A DNA stretch of 64,000 bases from Paraspadella gotoi (GCA_051294375.1 CM119269.1:372001-436000); one strand, 5' to 3'. Counted from the first letter of the stretch, positions 33,365-44,639 are shown. Numbers and translations are program-made. Notes: generated by a model not told the origin, from the sequence alone.

Positions 33365-34913
33365 ATGGGACATCGACACTCAAACTTATCCCCGCTCGAA
33401 AAAGAGATCGTTAAGGATAACATTCCCTCCACCGAGCGATACTATGGCCTTGTTAATTTCGGCAACACATGCTACTGCAACAGGTGATTCCTGCCCCTCC
33501 CATCTTTCTACTCCTGGTATTGCATTGCAATTAACTCTCACTCCCATCATCTCAATTTCCTCGCAGTGTCCTTCAAGCCTTGTACTTCTGCCAACCATTC
33601 CGCGACCGAGTTCTCCAACACCGCGCCCATTCCAAGCGCAAGACCGAGACCCTCCTCTCCTGTTTGGGCGACCTCTTCCACAACATCTCCTCGCAGAAGA
33701 AACGAGTTGGTACCGTCGCACCGCGCAAATTCGTTTCGCGAGTGAAGAAGGAGGGGCCTTTCGACAACTTCACGCAGCAAGACGCCCACGAGTTCTTGAA
33801 CTATCTGCTCAACAGCATGGCCGACTCTTTGGTCGCAGAAAAGACTGACAAGACGGAGCCTAATCCGACGACGACGACGACGAGAAGAAGACTTGGGACG
33901 TCTCCACCATTCGTCAATCGGCCGACGGGTGCAGGTTCGGCGGCGGCGGCGGTGGCGGCGGCTGCTGCCTCTTCTTCAACCTCCAAGTCATGGATTCACG
34001 AACTCTTCGAAGGAACTCTTAGGAACGAGACGCGCTGCTTGAACTGCGAGACGGTCTCCAGCAAAGACGAAGATTTTCTCGATCTCTCCGTGGACGTTGA
34101 AGACAATTCGTCTCTGTCTCACTCGTTGAGAGTCTTCGCCAACACAGAGACTCTTTGCTCCGATCAAAAATACGACTGCGACGTTTGCCGATCGAAGCAG
34201 GAGGCACAGAAGAGGATGAGGATCAAAAGGGTGAGCGCAGTTTTATTCACAACAACAACAACGATCACAACGACAAACACCTAATTATGTTGACCTTAAC
34301 TACAATATAGGCATATTTTACTAAATTTTATAATGATTACTATATATCAAGGAAGGGAAAATTTATTTTTTATTAGTAACATATTAATATTATTTTACTA
34401 TTAAATTTATAATTGTAGTATTAAATACTTCATTATCTTATTAGCATTATCGAAAAAATATATTTTCTATACTCTTCAGCTGCCCCGAATCTTGGCCTTA
34501 CACCTAAAGCGCTTCAAATACTTGGACGACCTTCAACGCTACACCAAGCTGTCCCACCGCATGGCTTTCCCTGTCGAGCTTCGCCTGTCCCATTCGCCTG
34601 GCGAAACAGGCGACGATAACGACGAGCTGTTTGATCTTGTGGCCGTCGTTGTTCACTGCGGACCCGGGCCCAACAGGTCAGGACTAATCAATATCAATCA
34701 GTTAATTTTACTTGATATAATTAAAATGTTTTATTTCCTTAAAGGGGTCACTACATTTCTCTAGTCAAGAGTCAAGGATTTTGGCTGCTATTCGACGACG
34801 ACGTTGTGGAGCGAATCGACCCAGCGTCGCTCCAGCATTTTTTCGGGATTTCCTCCGAAGTCCAAAAACCCGCGGAAAGCGCCTACATTTTGTTTTATCA
34901 AGCCAGAGATTAA
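33365..34913 (+). CDS. USP46: USP12/USP46-type ubiquitin-specific protease
   Basis: Four exons: 33365-33483, 33567-34230, 34480-34676 and 34745-34913. Phases close and give 382 residues. This deubiquitinase cleaves ubiquitin from substrates; vertebrate USP12/46 need WDR48/UAF1 and WDR20 for full activity. The Cys box is GNTCYCNSVLQAL with catalytic Cys36. The [12 protein letters not shown] segment follows. Zinc-binding CLNC and CDVC pairs are present. The His box is [19 protein letters not shown] with His about 329. The ending [10 protein letters not shown] is as in USP12/46. Vertebrate relatives are about 370 residues. The extra length is a Thr/Arg/Ala-rich insert (about 134-178) with poly-Ala runs before the SWIHELFEG segment. 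USP12 and USP46 cannot be told apart here. An AATAAA lies about 30 bp after the stop. Confidence 0.95.
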
Positions 34914-34942
34914 TGGTGTTATGTTGCTACATTATGTTAAGA

Positions 34943-34948
34943 AATAAA
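34943..34948 (+). terminator. Poly(A) signal AATAAA of the USP gene
   Basis: A canonical AATAAA 30 bp after the stop codon, in the correct orientation. Confidence 0.6.
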
Positions 34949-35351
34949 CGTCTAATTTGTGTTAAATCTGTTTTAAATTTTCAATTAAGCGCTAAGATGA
35001 TTCGAGTCAGTCAACCTTTGTTTCCAGCTTTCCCTCTACGTATTGCCCACGTCAGGAATGTGTTGCACGCTTGAAATTTAAGGGTCGAGATTGTGACAAA
35101 ATTATAAATCGGTTTTCACCGATAAAATCACAATCGACCAAAATCAACCTGATCTTTTCTCACCGACGCACAGTGATCCACATGGCTTTAAATATCCGAA
35201 AAAAATCTTTTTTTCTTTTTTACCAAAACCTACTTTTTCCGGTATTACTTTTCTTATAGATCATAGTGCGCCGTCGATCCCAATAAAATTTCCAGGCCAC
35301 GATTACATTTTTTCTTCCCTGAAATTTTTAAAACAAATTTAGGATAAAAAA

Positions 35352-36081
35352 ATGGTTCGCGTTTTAGTTTTTCTTTTCCTTTTGGGTAAGAATTTGAGAA
35401 AAGTTAAATTAATAAGTTAAATAAATTGTACAACTAAATTGAAAAATTACTTGTGATAAATGATTGTAACTGATGACTTCTGTCTGTTATTCTGTAGGAA
35501 CGACTTTTGCCCATGCTAATGGCTCCGAATACGGAATCAAGGATGTTTTGGAGAAATGTCTTAAGTTTTGTCCCAAGATCCATTCGCCAGTTTGCGATAA
35601 CGAAGGCATAACGCACAACAGTCAATGCGAATTTGAGATTCGCAAATGCGTTGCAAAAGAAACCAGCGGCAGAGATCTTCGCGTCGTTCATCCCGGAGTT
35701 TGTCTGGACAAAAGAAGTGGAATAAAGCCCGTCTTAGAAAAGTGTCTCAAGTTTTGTCCCAAAATCATGGCTCCCGTTTGCGACAATGAAGGCATTACGC
35801 ACTACAACAAATGTGAATTCGAAATCCGTCAATGTATCGCGAGAGAGACCAGCGGAAGAGAGATCAGATTGGTCCATCGCGGGGTCTGTTTGGACAAGAA
35901 GGGCATCAAGGACACGCTGGACAAATGCTTGAGAAATTGTCCAAAAGAAATGAGGCCGGTCTGTGACAACGAGGGAATTACCCACGCGAATCGATGCGTC
36001 TTTGAAATGAGACGATGCGTGAGAAGGGAAGAGACGGGAAATGAATTACGCGTCGTTAGAGATGGCGTGTGTCTCAACTGA
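35352..36081 (+). CDS. Secreted three-domain Kazal-type serine protease inhibitor
   Basis: Two exons (35352-35385 and 35498-36081) give 205 residues. Exon 1 and the exon 2 start encode a signal peptide (MVRVLVFLFLLGTTFAHA). Three similar units of about 60 residues follow. Each has six Cys in the Kazal pattern: C-x3-C-P-K, then PVCDNEGITH, a C-x6-C pair and a final GVC. The second residue after the second Cys, the usual P1 site, is Lys in all three units. This predicts trypsin-like targets by family rules. The Tyr typical of the TY motif is His here. The units are close in sequence, so they probably arose by internal duplication. AATAAA occurs about 80 bp after the stop. Confidence 0.9.
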
Positions 36082-36564
36082 GGTGAGACCTTCATTAAAT
36101 CATAAAAAAAAACAAATCAAAACTTATGATTATGAAATAATCCTATTTGAATACAAGTTAATTTTAATAAATCCTAAAATTAATCATTAATGACTTTATA
36201 GGAGGCGCAACTTGGACGGAACGACATTCAAGGAAAACAAATCCCAAATTTAAAGTTGAATTAAATTAATTAAAGTTTAGTTTGTACTTAATTTGAACTA
36301 AAGCAAATTTTTGCTTGAAAAAAGCCAAAAACAAACGTGATTCACGTTCATCAAATTTATTTGATTATTATTATTTTAATATATAATTATTTTTATTATT
36401 ATAAAATAAATATTAATATGCAATTTAGATAATTGAGTGGACGGTGTCGTAAATTTCTCACCTTGGTTTCAAATTGTTTTACGCCATCTTGTTGAAATAA
36501 AAATAAGTCATATTTTCACAGATTTTCCGGCAGGCCAATCCGAAAAAGAGTTTTCGGATTCCGT

Positions 36565-36701
36565 GAGTCGGCGACTCGTGTCCCGGCACCGATTCGTGTC
36601 CCGACAATGACTCGCTCTCTCTCGTGTCCCGACAATGACTCGCTCTCTCTCGTTCTTCATTAATCACCGAAATGGTTCAACAATTTCCTTCGGCGATTTT
36701 C
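36565..36701 (-). pseudogene. Relic of the CRF/DH44-like precursor terminal exon
   Basis: On the minus strand this reads ENRRRKLLNHFGD and a stop; the intact gene at 38053 has ENRRRKLLNQIGRR and a stop. The similarity continues into the 3' UTR (AGAGCGAGTC...GTCGGGACACGAG), which is duplicated again inside the relic. It has lost the dibasic end after Gly and the exon's upstream half. An acceptor-like CCTCTCAG precedes it, but the phase would not match exon 3 of the gene. Confidence 0.7.
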
Positions 36702-36804
36702 TGAGAGGTTTAGATTATTGCAGTAATAATTAGCGACACACAAACGTTTTCAGTGACTGTATAGTAGTGTATACATAGTGAAAAAAAAAATTAAATTAAC
36801 ATTG

Positions 36805-36838
36805 CGATGATGAAGACTCGAAAAAGAGTCGAAACATG
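36805..36838 (+). other. Hammerhead-ribozyme-like motif, degenerate
   Basis: ATGATGA, stem II (GACTC/GAGTC) and GAAACATGCC resemble the intact motifs. The core C has changed to A, and the cleavage triplet reads GCC rather than GUC. Like other copies, it is followed by AGAAATAAA. Confidence 0.5.
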
Positions 36839-37821
36839 CCCGTTTAAAGAAATAAACTTTGTTGTTTGTAAACAAAAACAAACTTTGGTTTCTCTCTCAA
36901 GTGACTATATTAAAAAACTAATTTTGATCTGTGAAAACGTATTTGTTTATCTTAATGATAGATTGAACAATTTTTTTTTCTTCTCGGGTCACGTGACCTA
37001 AGAAGGGCCTTACCAGATTTTATCCCCTGATATCATAAAGGTCAGAGGCATGACCGCTTGTCTTCCGAGTCAAGTCTGGGTAACCTTCTATCAAGTCTCT
37101 AACCAAGTTTGATCTGCGTTTTTATCTAAAGAAAATAATAAGAAAGCGGGAGAAAACCCTGTAATAACAAAAGGTTGACTCTCTCATCCAAAAGCACCCT
37201 GTTTTTGATTTTAACCCATAAACTTCAACTTTAATCCATTCTATTAATTATTAAACTAATACCGAACTTAACTTAATTTACTAGCTAACATAAACCTTAA
37301 CCTTAAATGCTGACATCTGACTTATTTTTTTGGCGTGGTTCGAGTAGACGTCTGTTTAATGCCACTAGTGAGACCTTAAATTGGTACAAGAAGACAAATT
37401 GTATAAATTTTTAAAATATAAACCCTTTTTTTTTAATTTGATAATCGTAAAAGTTATTAATTTTAACTAATTATCTTAAAAAACCGAAACTAATGTTAAT
37501 TTTCGGTCTGAAATTTTGAAGACAGATTGATATTTCATACTCGTATTTAGAAAATAATACATAATGATAATGTAATGCATATGACACACACAAAAAAAAA
37601 CACCAAACAAACAAAAAATTTGCATCATTTTCGTTATCCAGAATACAATTTAAAGGTTATTGGTTATACAAAGTTACAAATGCAATATAAATTTGAATTT
37701 TTAATTATTTTTTTTTAATCCGTGAACATTCTCCTCTATGACATTTTTATATGAAATTGGTACAACCAATATAAAAATTATTATATATTATATATATATA
37801 TTATATATTATATATTATTTA

Positions 37822-37903
37822 ATGAAAATTGGTTTTTAATGCAACAACGATTTTATTTATCCAAAATAAAATCGTTGTTGCATAAAAAACCATTTTCGTT
37901 AAA
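37822..37903. repeat. Near-perfect palindrome (about 36-bp arms)
   Basis: The arms pair GAAAATTGGTTTTTAATGCA and onward with its reverse complement around a 9-nt loop. Confidence 0.85.
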
Positions 37904-38052
37904 TCTCAAACACAACGAAATGAAAGGATAATATCGGACATTTTTATAAATAAAACCGTAACACATTTTCTGCTAAGTCAAACCAGGTTTCTGAGTTTTT
38001 TCACTTCTTCTGAGGACTCGTGTCCCGGCAACGACTCGCTCTCTGTCTTTCT

Positions 38053-39091
38053 TCATCGGCGACCAATCTGATTCAATAATTTCCTGCGGCGATTTTCATC
38101 GATGTCTTTCTGAACGGATTTGTCAAGGAGACTCCTGTGAAAAAAAAGGGAAAGAGGAAAGGAAAGGAAAGGAAAGGAAAGGAAAGGAAAAGAGAGGAAA
38201 GGAAAGGAAAGGAAAAGAAATGAAAGGAAAAGAGAGGAAAAGAAATGAAAATAAAATAAATGAAGGGAAAAGATAGGAGGAAAGGAAAGGAATGGAAAGG
38301 AAAGGAAAGGAAAAGAGAGGAAAGGAATGTTATGGAATGGAAAGAAAATAAAAGCAAAGAAACGGAAAGGAAAGGAAAGGAATGGAATGGAAAGGAAAGG
38401 AAAGGAAAGGAAAGGAAAGGAAAGGAAAGGAAAGGAAAGGAAAGGAAAGGAATGGAAATGAAAAGAGGAAAGAGAAAAAAAGTACGGAAAAGAAAAGAAA
38501 AAAAAAGAAAAGAAAAAAGAGGAATAAAAGAAAGATAGAAGATAATAGAATAAGATAATAGAAGATAAAGATAAGAAGATAATAGAAGAAGAAAGGAAAA
38601 GAAAAGAGAAAAAAACAAGAGAAAAAAGAAAATAAAACAAAAGAGAGGAGAAAAAAGTGAAATCAAAAAGAGAAGAAGAAGAAAAAAAAAAGAAAAAATT
38701 AGAGAAGAAAAAAAAGAAGAGAGAAAAGAAAATAAAAAATAAAAGAAGAATAGATAAGAAAAGAAAATAAAAGAAAAAAGAAAAGAGAAAAGAAAAAAGG
38801 TTGAATAGACATTATAATTTAAAGTGACCTGACCCTCTAAAACCTGACCTGATTCTGTCCGTAGAGATCATAACGGAGAGAGGGATCTTTGCCTGCCTTC
38901 CTGTCCAGGATCCATCAATCCTCTTGTCCCAGGCGCCGATGTCTGTCGCGACGCCTGACGCCTGGCCGACGCCTGACGCCTGATCGATGCCGATCGAGGA
39001 TTCCATTCCGTTCGACCCTGAAGAGAAAAAAGGAATCAGTGGGGAGAGAAGACGATGATAGATTTACTTATTTACTTTCTCTCTCTTTCTC

Positions 39092-39137
<46 letters not shown>

Positions 39138-39705
39138 TCTCTTTCTTCTCTCTCTCTCTCCTTCCTCTCTCTCTTTCTTCCTCTTTCGCTCTCTCTCTTC
39201 TTCCTCTTTCGCTCCTCTCTCTCTCTCTCTCTCTCTCTTACCCCTCGTCATCCTTCGTAGGTATTCTTCGCAGTTCCTCCTTCTCGGTGATGCTTTGCAG
39301 AGAGACACGCCCTTCGCCAACGCGGCCCAGAGAGCGTCCGCCGCACGCTTTAGGTTTGAGGTGGAAAGAGAGCTTTAAATTGATTGCTCTGATAAGTTCA
39401 AGTCTGAAATATTATAATATATTACTAGCCATCAAAATAAAATAGCTTGCGCAAAATTCACGGGCACGACGGCTTATTCATTGAATGAACAGATGAATTG
39501 ATAATTTTACTTTGGTTGTTTTTATAACAAACTTCTCGAACGAACAATGTATAGAAAAACACATGAACAAAAATGAACAAACCTCCCTGATATCTTCTTC
39601 TTCCTGCGCCGCAAAGCCTGGGACGGCAGAAGAGCTCAGCACCGCGGGCACCGCAAAGGATGACAACGTGACGAGGAGGAGGAGGCGAAGAAGGAGGAGA
39701 GACAT
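38053..39705 (-). CDS. CRF/DH44-like neuropeptide hormone precursor
   Basis: Four exons (39705-39583, 39347-39242, 39017-38849, 38134-38053) with closing phases give 159 residues. Exon 1 encodes a signal peptide (MSLLLLRLLLLVTLSSFAVP). The C-terminal part has a dibasic site (WDKR), then a 47-residue peptide with PLSVMISTDRIRSLL and IDENRRRKLLNQI. This is followed by Gly-Arg-Arg-stop, the signal for amidation and cleavage. The PLS start, amphipathic helix and NR-rich amidated end match the CRF/urotensin/DH44 family, ligands of class B GPCRs. In arthropods DH44 controls diuresis and stress responses. Exon 2 encodes a small Cys pair (CKASPRRRNC) of unknown role. Exon 2 was started at the acceptor CCTAAAG because it fits the phase and an upstream pyrimidine tract; other starts break the frame. 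Intron 3 holds a long GGAAA array. Confidence 0.8.
38145..38700. repeat. (GGAAA)n pentanucleotide and related purine array
   Basis: Dense GGAAA units with GAAAA variants, grading into A-rich purine sequence, inside intron 3 of the peptide gene. Confidence 0.9.
39075..39240. repeat. CT microsatellite in the peptide gene intron 2
   Basis: A CT/CTT-rich tract directly next to the exon 2 donor. Confidence 0.85.
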
Positions 39706-39801
39706 CGCCGTCTTCAAATGACAATTTGAAAATAAGAAAAACAAAGAAAATTTATTGGAACCCAGTGTTCGAGGGGGGTCAGGGGGGGTAAAAGGCTGAT
39801 A

Positions 39802-39993
39802 TCATAACGTTTGGTCCTTCAATCTCCCCCGATTCCAAAAATGTAATTCTTTCTTCTCTAGTCCAATGGGAAAGTGGTCAAAAAATTCGATGTTGTCAGC
39901 TCGCCTATTTTTGTTTAAAAATTCGGTAAGGGGCAAATCTTTTCTAAGTTTCGATTTTTTTTTTGTTTCCAACTTTACACTAAAAATTAATTC
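39802..39993 (-). other. Unassigned protein-like open stretch
   Basis: On the minus strand this reads KLRKDLPLTEFLNKNRRADN and then IEFFDHFPIGLEKKELHFW, with a normal amino acid mix unlike the surrounding low-complexity sequence. It is upstream of the peptide gene's first exon and has no clear splice signals. It could be a transposon remnant or an orphan exon. Confidence 0.3.
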
Positions 39994-40009
39994 TTGAAAT
40001 CCGACAATG

Positions 40010-40485
40010 ACGACAACGAACATAACAAAAAAGATGAAAAAGACAAAAACCAATAGAATAGAGATGACGAAAATGACGGCGAAGACGAAAANNNNNNNNN
40101 NAAAACAAAAACAACAAAACGTTGACGAAAATGATTACAAAGACGACAACAACAACAAAAACGATGATGAAAGCAACAACAGACGATGACAACAACGATG
40201 AAGGCGACAACGACGAAGATGACAACAATAACAACAACGACAAAAACAACGACGAAGACGACAACAAAAACATCAAAGACGATGACAACAATAACGATGA
40301 CAAAAACAAAAACGCCGAAAACGACAACGAAAAAGACGACAACGACGACGACGACAACGAAAACGACAACAAAGACGATGACGAAATCGACAGCAAAGAC
40401 GACGACGACCACAATGACGAAGAAGACGACAAAAGCGAAGGCGAAAACAACGACGAAAACGAAGGCGAAGACCATGACAAAAAAA
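40010..40485. repeat. GAC/AAC trinucleotide-like tract with a 10-N gap at 40092-40101
   Basis: Nearly 480 bp of interrupted GAC, AAC, GATGAC and AAA triplets. The open frames over it encode only Asp/Asn/Lys or Thr runs, with no family signal. Confidence 0.85.
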
Positions 40486-40955
40486 TTTGACGAAGTAAAA
40501 GACAACAAAGAGTACGGTGTGGCAGGACATATACAAGACACAAGGTTGATTTTTTATTCTCTCAAAAAGTGAAAATCAATAACAAAGTGAATACTACGTC
40601 TGGTCTATATCATTTAAGTATTTAAACAGGGATTTCAACATGAAACCAAAGTGGATATTTATTTCACTAAGAACAAGCGCAAGACGGTGTCAGATTTGAG
40701 ACAGAGTGAATCAAAGTAGAAACAGAAACTATTTATAAAGGGTAAGTAGACGAAGCCAAAGGGACAACATGAGGACATGTTCGGGACATGGTAAAACAAA
40801 GGATAAGTCGTGAAGCCCGTTGGAGGGAGAGAGAGAGAGAGAGAGAAGGAGAGAGAGAGAGAGAGAATTTCTTGTTAGCTGTTGAGCTTGAAAGGTCGCG
40901 TGAACGAGGCTGCCACACATCCCCCCGCTGAGACTTCGACCCAGCGGAGAGAAGG

Positions 40956-41113
40956 CTATGAGAGTTGTTGATCATTGTCGTCGTCGGGTGGGTGCAGCAT
41001 CGATGGGAGGATGTTGCTCAGGTTAAGAACGGCCTCTGACTGACGCTGCACAATTCGTACGATCGAAGGCGAGGGTGGCGGCGGCGGAGGCACGATCGGT
41101 GGCGCCGCCTGAA
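40956..41113 (-). CDS. Orphan terminal exon candidate, Pro-rich C-terminus
   Basis: A good acceptor (CGCCTCAACTCAG) precedes an open frame with poly-Pro, then SIVRIVQRQSEAVLNLSNIL and PSMLHPPDDDNDQQLS before a stop. The composition and acceptor look real, but I find no matching upstream exon, so the gene is unassigned. Confidence 0.35.
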
Positions 41114-41256
41114 CTGAGTTGAGGCGAGGGCGTCCACGGCAGCAAAATAAAAAAGAGAGAGAAGAAAGAGAGAGAAAGAAAGAGAGAGAAAAACTCGGAA
41201 GAGAGAGTTTAAATTTAAGCAAGCAGCGGGGATTTAGTTGACTGTTGATTTGTTCA

Positions 41257-41287
<31 letters not shown>

Positions 41288-41627
41288 CTCGTTCTTTACT
41301 TCTTTCTCCAATGTCAAAAGATTCCAAAAAGAAAACGACGACGAAGACGACGACGAAAAAGATGAAGCCAAAAACGACGAAGACGAAAACGACGGTGAAG
41401 ATGACGGCAAAGACGAACTCAATAATATACTGTCAATGATTTTTTATTATAAATTTATTTACATAGTTGTAATACCTTTCTTTTCGTTGTTATTGTATTA
41501 AAGGCAATTTGGTTTCCTCACCACTGACCACTATTCTTTCTCAACTCTGTGATGGAAACTTTGCCCTCTCTCCTCCACTCTCTCTCCTTCTTCACAAAAC
41601 TGTCTAACAATTACACAATTATTGACG

Positions 41628-41662
41628 TTGATGAAGGCTTGCATTCAAAGCCGCGAAACATG
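41628..41662 (+). other. Hammerhead-ribozyme-like motif, near-intact
   Basis: TTGATGA, stem II (GGCTT/AAGCC) and GAAACATGTA follow the hammerhead order. The core C is T; the triplet GUA would still be cleavable by family rules. The downstream flank TTTGAAATAAAAA matches other copies. Confidence 0.5.
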
Positions 41663-41817
41663 TATGTTTCTTTGAAATAAAAACTTGTAAACTGAAACCA
41701 AATTGCCTATAAATTTATTATACGAAGTGAGATAGAGATGAGAGAGAAAGAAAAACATAATTATGATAAAATCAACATGCCATTTCAATTTTATTTTCAT
41801 TCAATTTTGAAATTCAG

Positions 41818-41919
41818 CCCTGAGGACGTATTTGCTGGTCGATTTGTAGGACCTCAAATGATCCAACAAAGACGAAGACGTCGATCTTTGTACGTTACCC
41901 TTGTGGCGTAGTACTGCTA
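41818..41919 (+). other. Orphan exon candidate
   Basis: A clear acceptor (AAATTCAG) and donor (GTAAGT) bound a GC-richer segment. One frame reads PEDVFAGRFVGPQMIQQRRR and then RRSLYVTLVA before a stop. On the minus strand it is open throughout, but without flanking splice signals. Coding status unclear. Confidence 0.25.
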
Positions 41920-42885
41920 GTAAGTTTTCTGTTTGAAAAAGTTGGTTAAGAATTAAATGTTATTCATCATTGTTTATTAACTTTTTAATAGGATTTCAGG
42001 GTCAAATTAGCCATATTATTGTTAGATATGTCCAGTCTTTTCCGTACGATGTTGTGTTCATCAATTTCCCGTCCTGGCGCACCTCGTACACTGATTATCT
42101 TTTTCCTCTCAAAAAAGAAAAAAAAGAAAAAAATCGGGAATGGTTACAAAATTATGGTATGAAAAAATTTTAACTCTAGTTTCTTTTAAAATCAAATCAT
42201 TAATTGGATCGAAATATACCTCAACATTTATACAAGTATGAGAAGAAGGGAAGCGCTCTTTATCTCTCCTAAAATTAAATCTGTTGCAAACTACAGTCAA
42301 CGGAAACCGGAAAGATATCACATAGGGCATGAGAAAAGTTTACCAAATGAAATGACATCCTTGTTCGCATTTTAAGAGGGATTTGACCTTTTTTTCTGTC
42401 CTTTCCTGTGTGTGTATGAAGGAGATGATATCACTATTAAAATTCCTTTATCAGAGGAGGCCCAGACGCAAGAATTCAGCTTTCTGCATTTAAATATAAA
42501 AATTCGAAATTCATGGAAAAATGACTTCCCAAGTGAAAGTAAGAGAATGGAGGGTATCAGTATTTAGATCAATTAAAAAATTTTCCAATAAATATCTCGT
42601 CCTTGTTCGCACTGCAACAAGGAGATGGGAATTTTTTCTCCACTTTCCCGCGCAAAGAAAAATTAATGACTATCACCATTCGAATTCCTTTAATGATAGA
42701 CCCTTAAGCTTATGATATCATTTTTATCACCGAGAGAAAATAGTTCGTAAAACAATTTCGAGACAAAACATAGAAAATCGAAGCAAAGTTTTCGAAAATG
42801 ACTTTTATTTTAAAAATATACGTAAAATTTGAAGAAAAAAAAAGAAAGGAGGTGATAGTTTAATTTAATTGTTTAATTTAAATAG

Positions 42886-42998
42886 TATACCGCAAAGGAC
42901 GGCGCGAGGGCCGAAGGTGCGAGGCAGATATTTGGGCGTGGCAGATTTGCAAGAGAAGCAGAAAGAAAAAGCTGCGTTGGCACCGACTTCAATTGGAG
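42886..42998 (+). other. Orphan exon candidate
   Basis: The acceptor AAATAG and donor GTAAAG bound a GC-rich 113-nt segment. Two frames are open, one reading GPKVRGRYLGVADLQEKQKE. No partner exon or family recognised. Confidence 0.25.
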
Positions 42999-43877
42999 GT
43001 AAAGTTGAAAAACGAATCGACGTCCGTTATATAAGCGAAGGCGTCGTCGTTGTCGTCGTCGTCATATCCATCGTTGGCGGCCATTTTCCTTTTTTTCCGC
43101 TCGATTTAACCAAAAACCAAAATAGATTTGTTTTCTCGAACGAATGAATTTTTCAAAAAATTCGTAAAGAGTCGTTAATCAGAGAAAAACATAACTGATA
43201 AGCCTAAACTTTGTTTAATTTTTTTCGAGGGCTTAGGGAGTTTGAGACTAGTATATTTTCTATACCATACTTTATACATTTATCCAATGAAAGCCGTTCT
43301 TAAAAATAAATATCCACTTCATTGATGAGGATGAAGGCAAGATAGCTTATTTGTTAAATGAATGAATAATTTTATATTCGTTATACCAATTACATAGACC
43401 GTCTAATTAAAATAGCTAATTAAATAGCTGACTACATTTTGCGGAGTGTGTCTTTGTATCTTTGTGCGAAAGCAAGATTGAGAAAATACTGGAAAAAACA
43501 AACAATATAATCATAGACATACAATGGTATATCAAAATGATGAATACGAAAGAAAGAGTATGGTACAAATGATTTTGGCGCAATACCATTTTGCTTTTTA
43601 AATGGAAATATTAATCTAACCGTTAATAGGAAAAGACTAGGATTGTAAGAAAGTAATAGTAACTGCTTTCAATGACTAGTTAAATGAGGGGGGGAGATAA
43701 TTGTACAAAAATGAACAACATATTGGGTCAGAAAATCAACGCAACAGAAAGTCTCTGGTGGCCGTTCTAAGTATTTGGCAGAAAAACTCAAATCTGAGTT
43801 CTTAACTTTTATCCTTTACAGAAAAAATGGAGACCTCGACAATTCATTGTAAGTGTTTTGGCGGAGAGTGAGTGAGT

Positions 43878-43930
<53 letters not shown>

Positions 43931-44639
43931 TTAAAATACAACAGAAGATAAAATATGGTGAAAAATAACCAACAAAGTAAAAAAGTACTGGTATCGTTTA
44001 TATATACAAGTTTCAACCTGTAAAAAAATAAACAAGGAAAAATAAAATGCACTAATCACTGCAAACATAAATTGATAAAAAAGGGATTCAATTCACGGAG
44101 GTAGTTTCGGGAGATTCATGCAGCGGGTCTTGGTGTCACTTAAAATTAAAAGAGACCACATTTTTACACACGTGATCGATAAAAAAAACCGAAGTCATAA
44201 TAATGAAAAATAAGAACTAACTCTAAAAAAATTGGCACTGATAAAAATTTGCACGGGTGTTGTTTTTTATATATTTTTTTTGGTATTGCTGTAGCTTCCT
44301 GATTTAAAATATAAAAGGTCAGGTTCCTAAAAAGAAGGTTTATGTTTCAAAAAGGTAAAAAGGATAAGCGAATTAAAGGAGGAAAACAAAAGGAGAAAGA
44401 GAAGAAAAGAGAGGAAAGAAAAGAAAAAATAAGAGAAGAAAAGGAAAAAGAAAAAAATAAGGAAAGAAAAAACGGTAAAAATAAGAAAAACAAAAAAAGG
44501 AAACAAAAAAACAACGTCGGATCTGCCCAAGATATATAAGCTGTAATCAATTAATCAGATGATACATTACAATATTTTTTTTCAATTTGCGATCTTAACA
44601 GAAAAAAATCTTAAAAGCATAAGGAATCGAGCCTACTTT

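Larger units (their letters stand above)
36082..38052. other. Intergenic with exon relic, hammerhead-like motif and palindrome
   Basis: The stretch contains a decayed copy of the neuropeptide terminal exon (36565-36701), a degenerate hammerhead motif (36805-36838), a palindromic interspersed repeat (37748-37785) and a 36-bp-arm palindrome (37822-37903). The rest is AT-rich without a recognisable gene. Confidence 0.6.

Noticed and set aside
38260-38538. Lys/Glu/Arg-rich frame
   Set aside because: Translation of the GGAAA array in the neuropeptide gene intron.
40122-40490. Open frame rich in Asp/Asn
   Set aside because: Produced by GAC/AAC simple repeats with a gap; all frames are open and none shows a family or splice structure.
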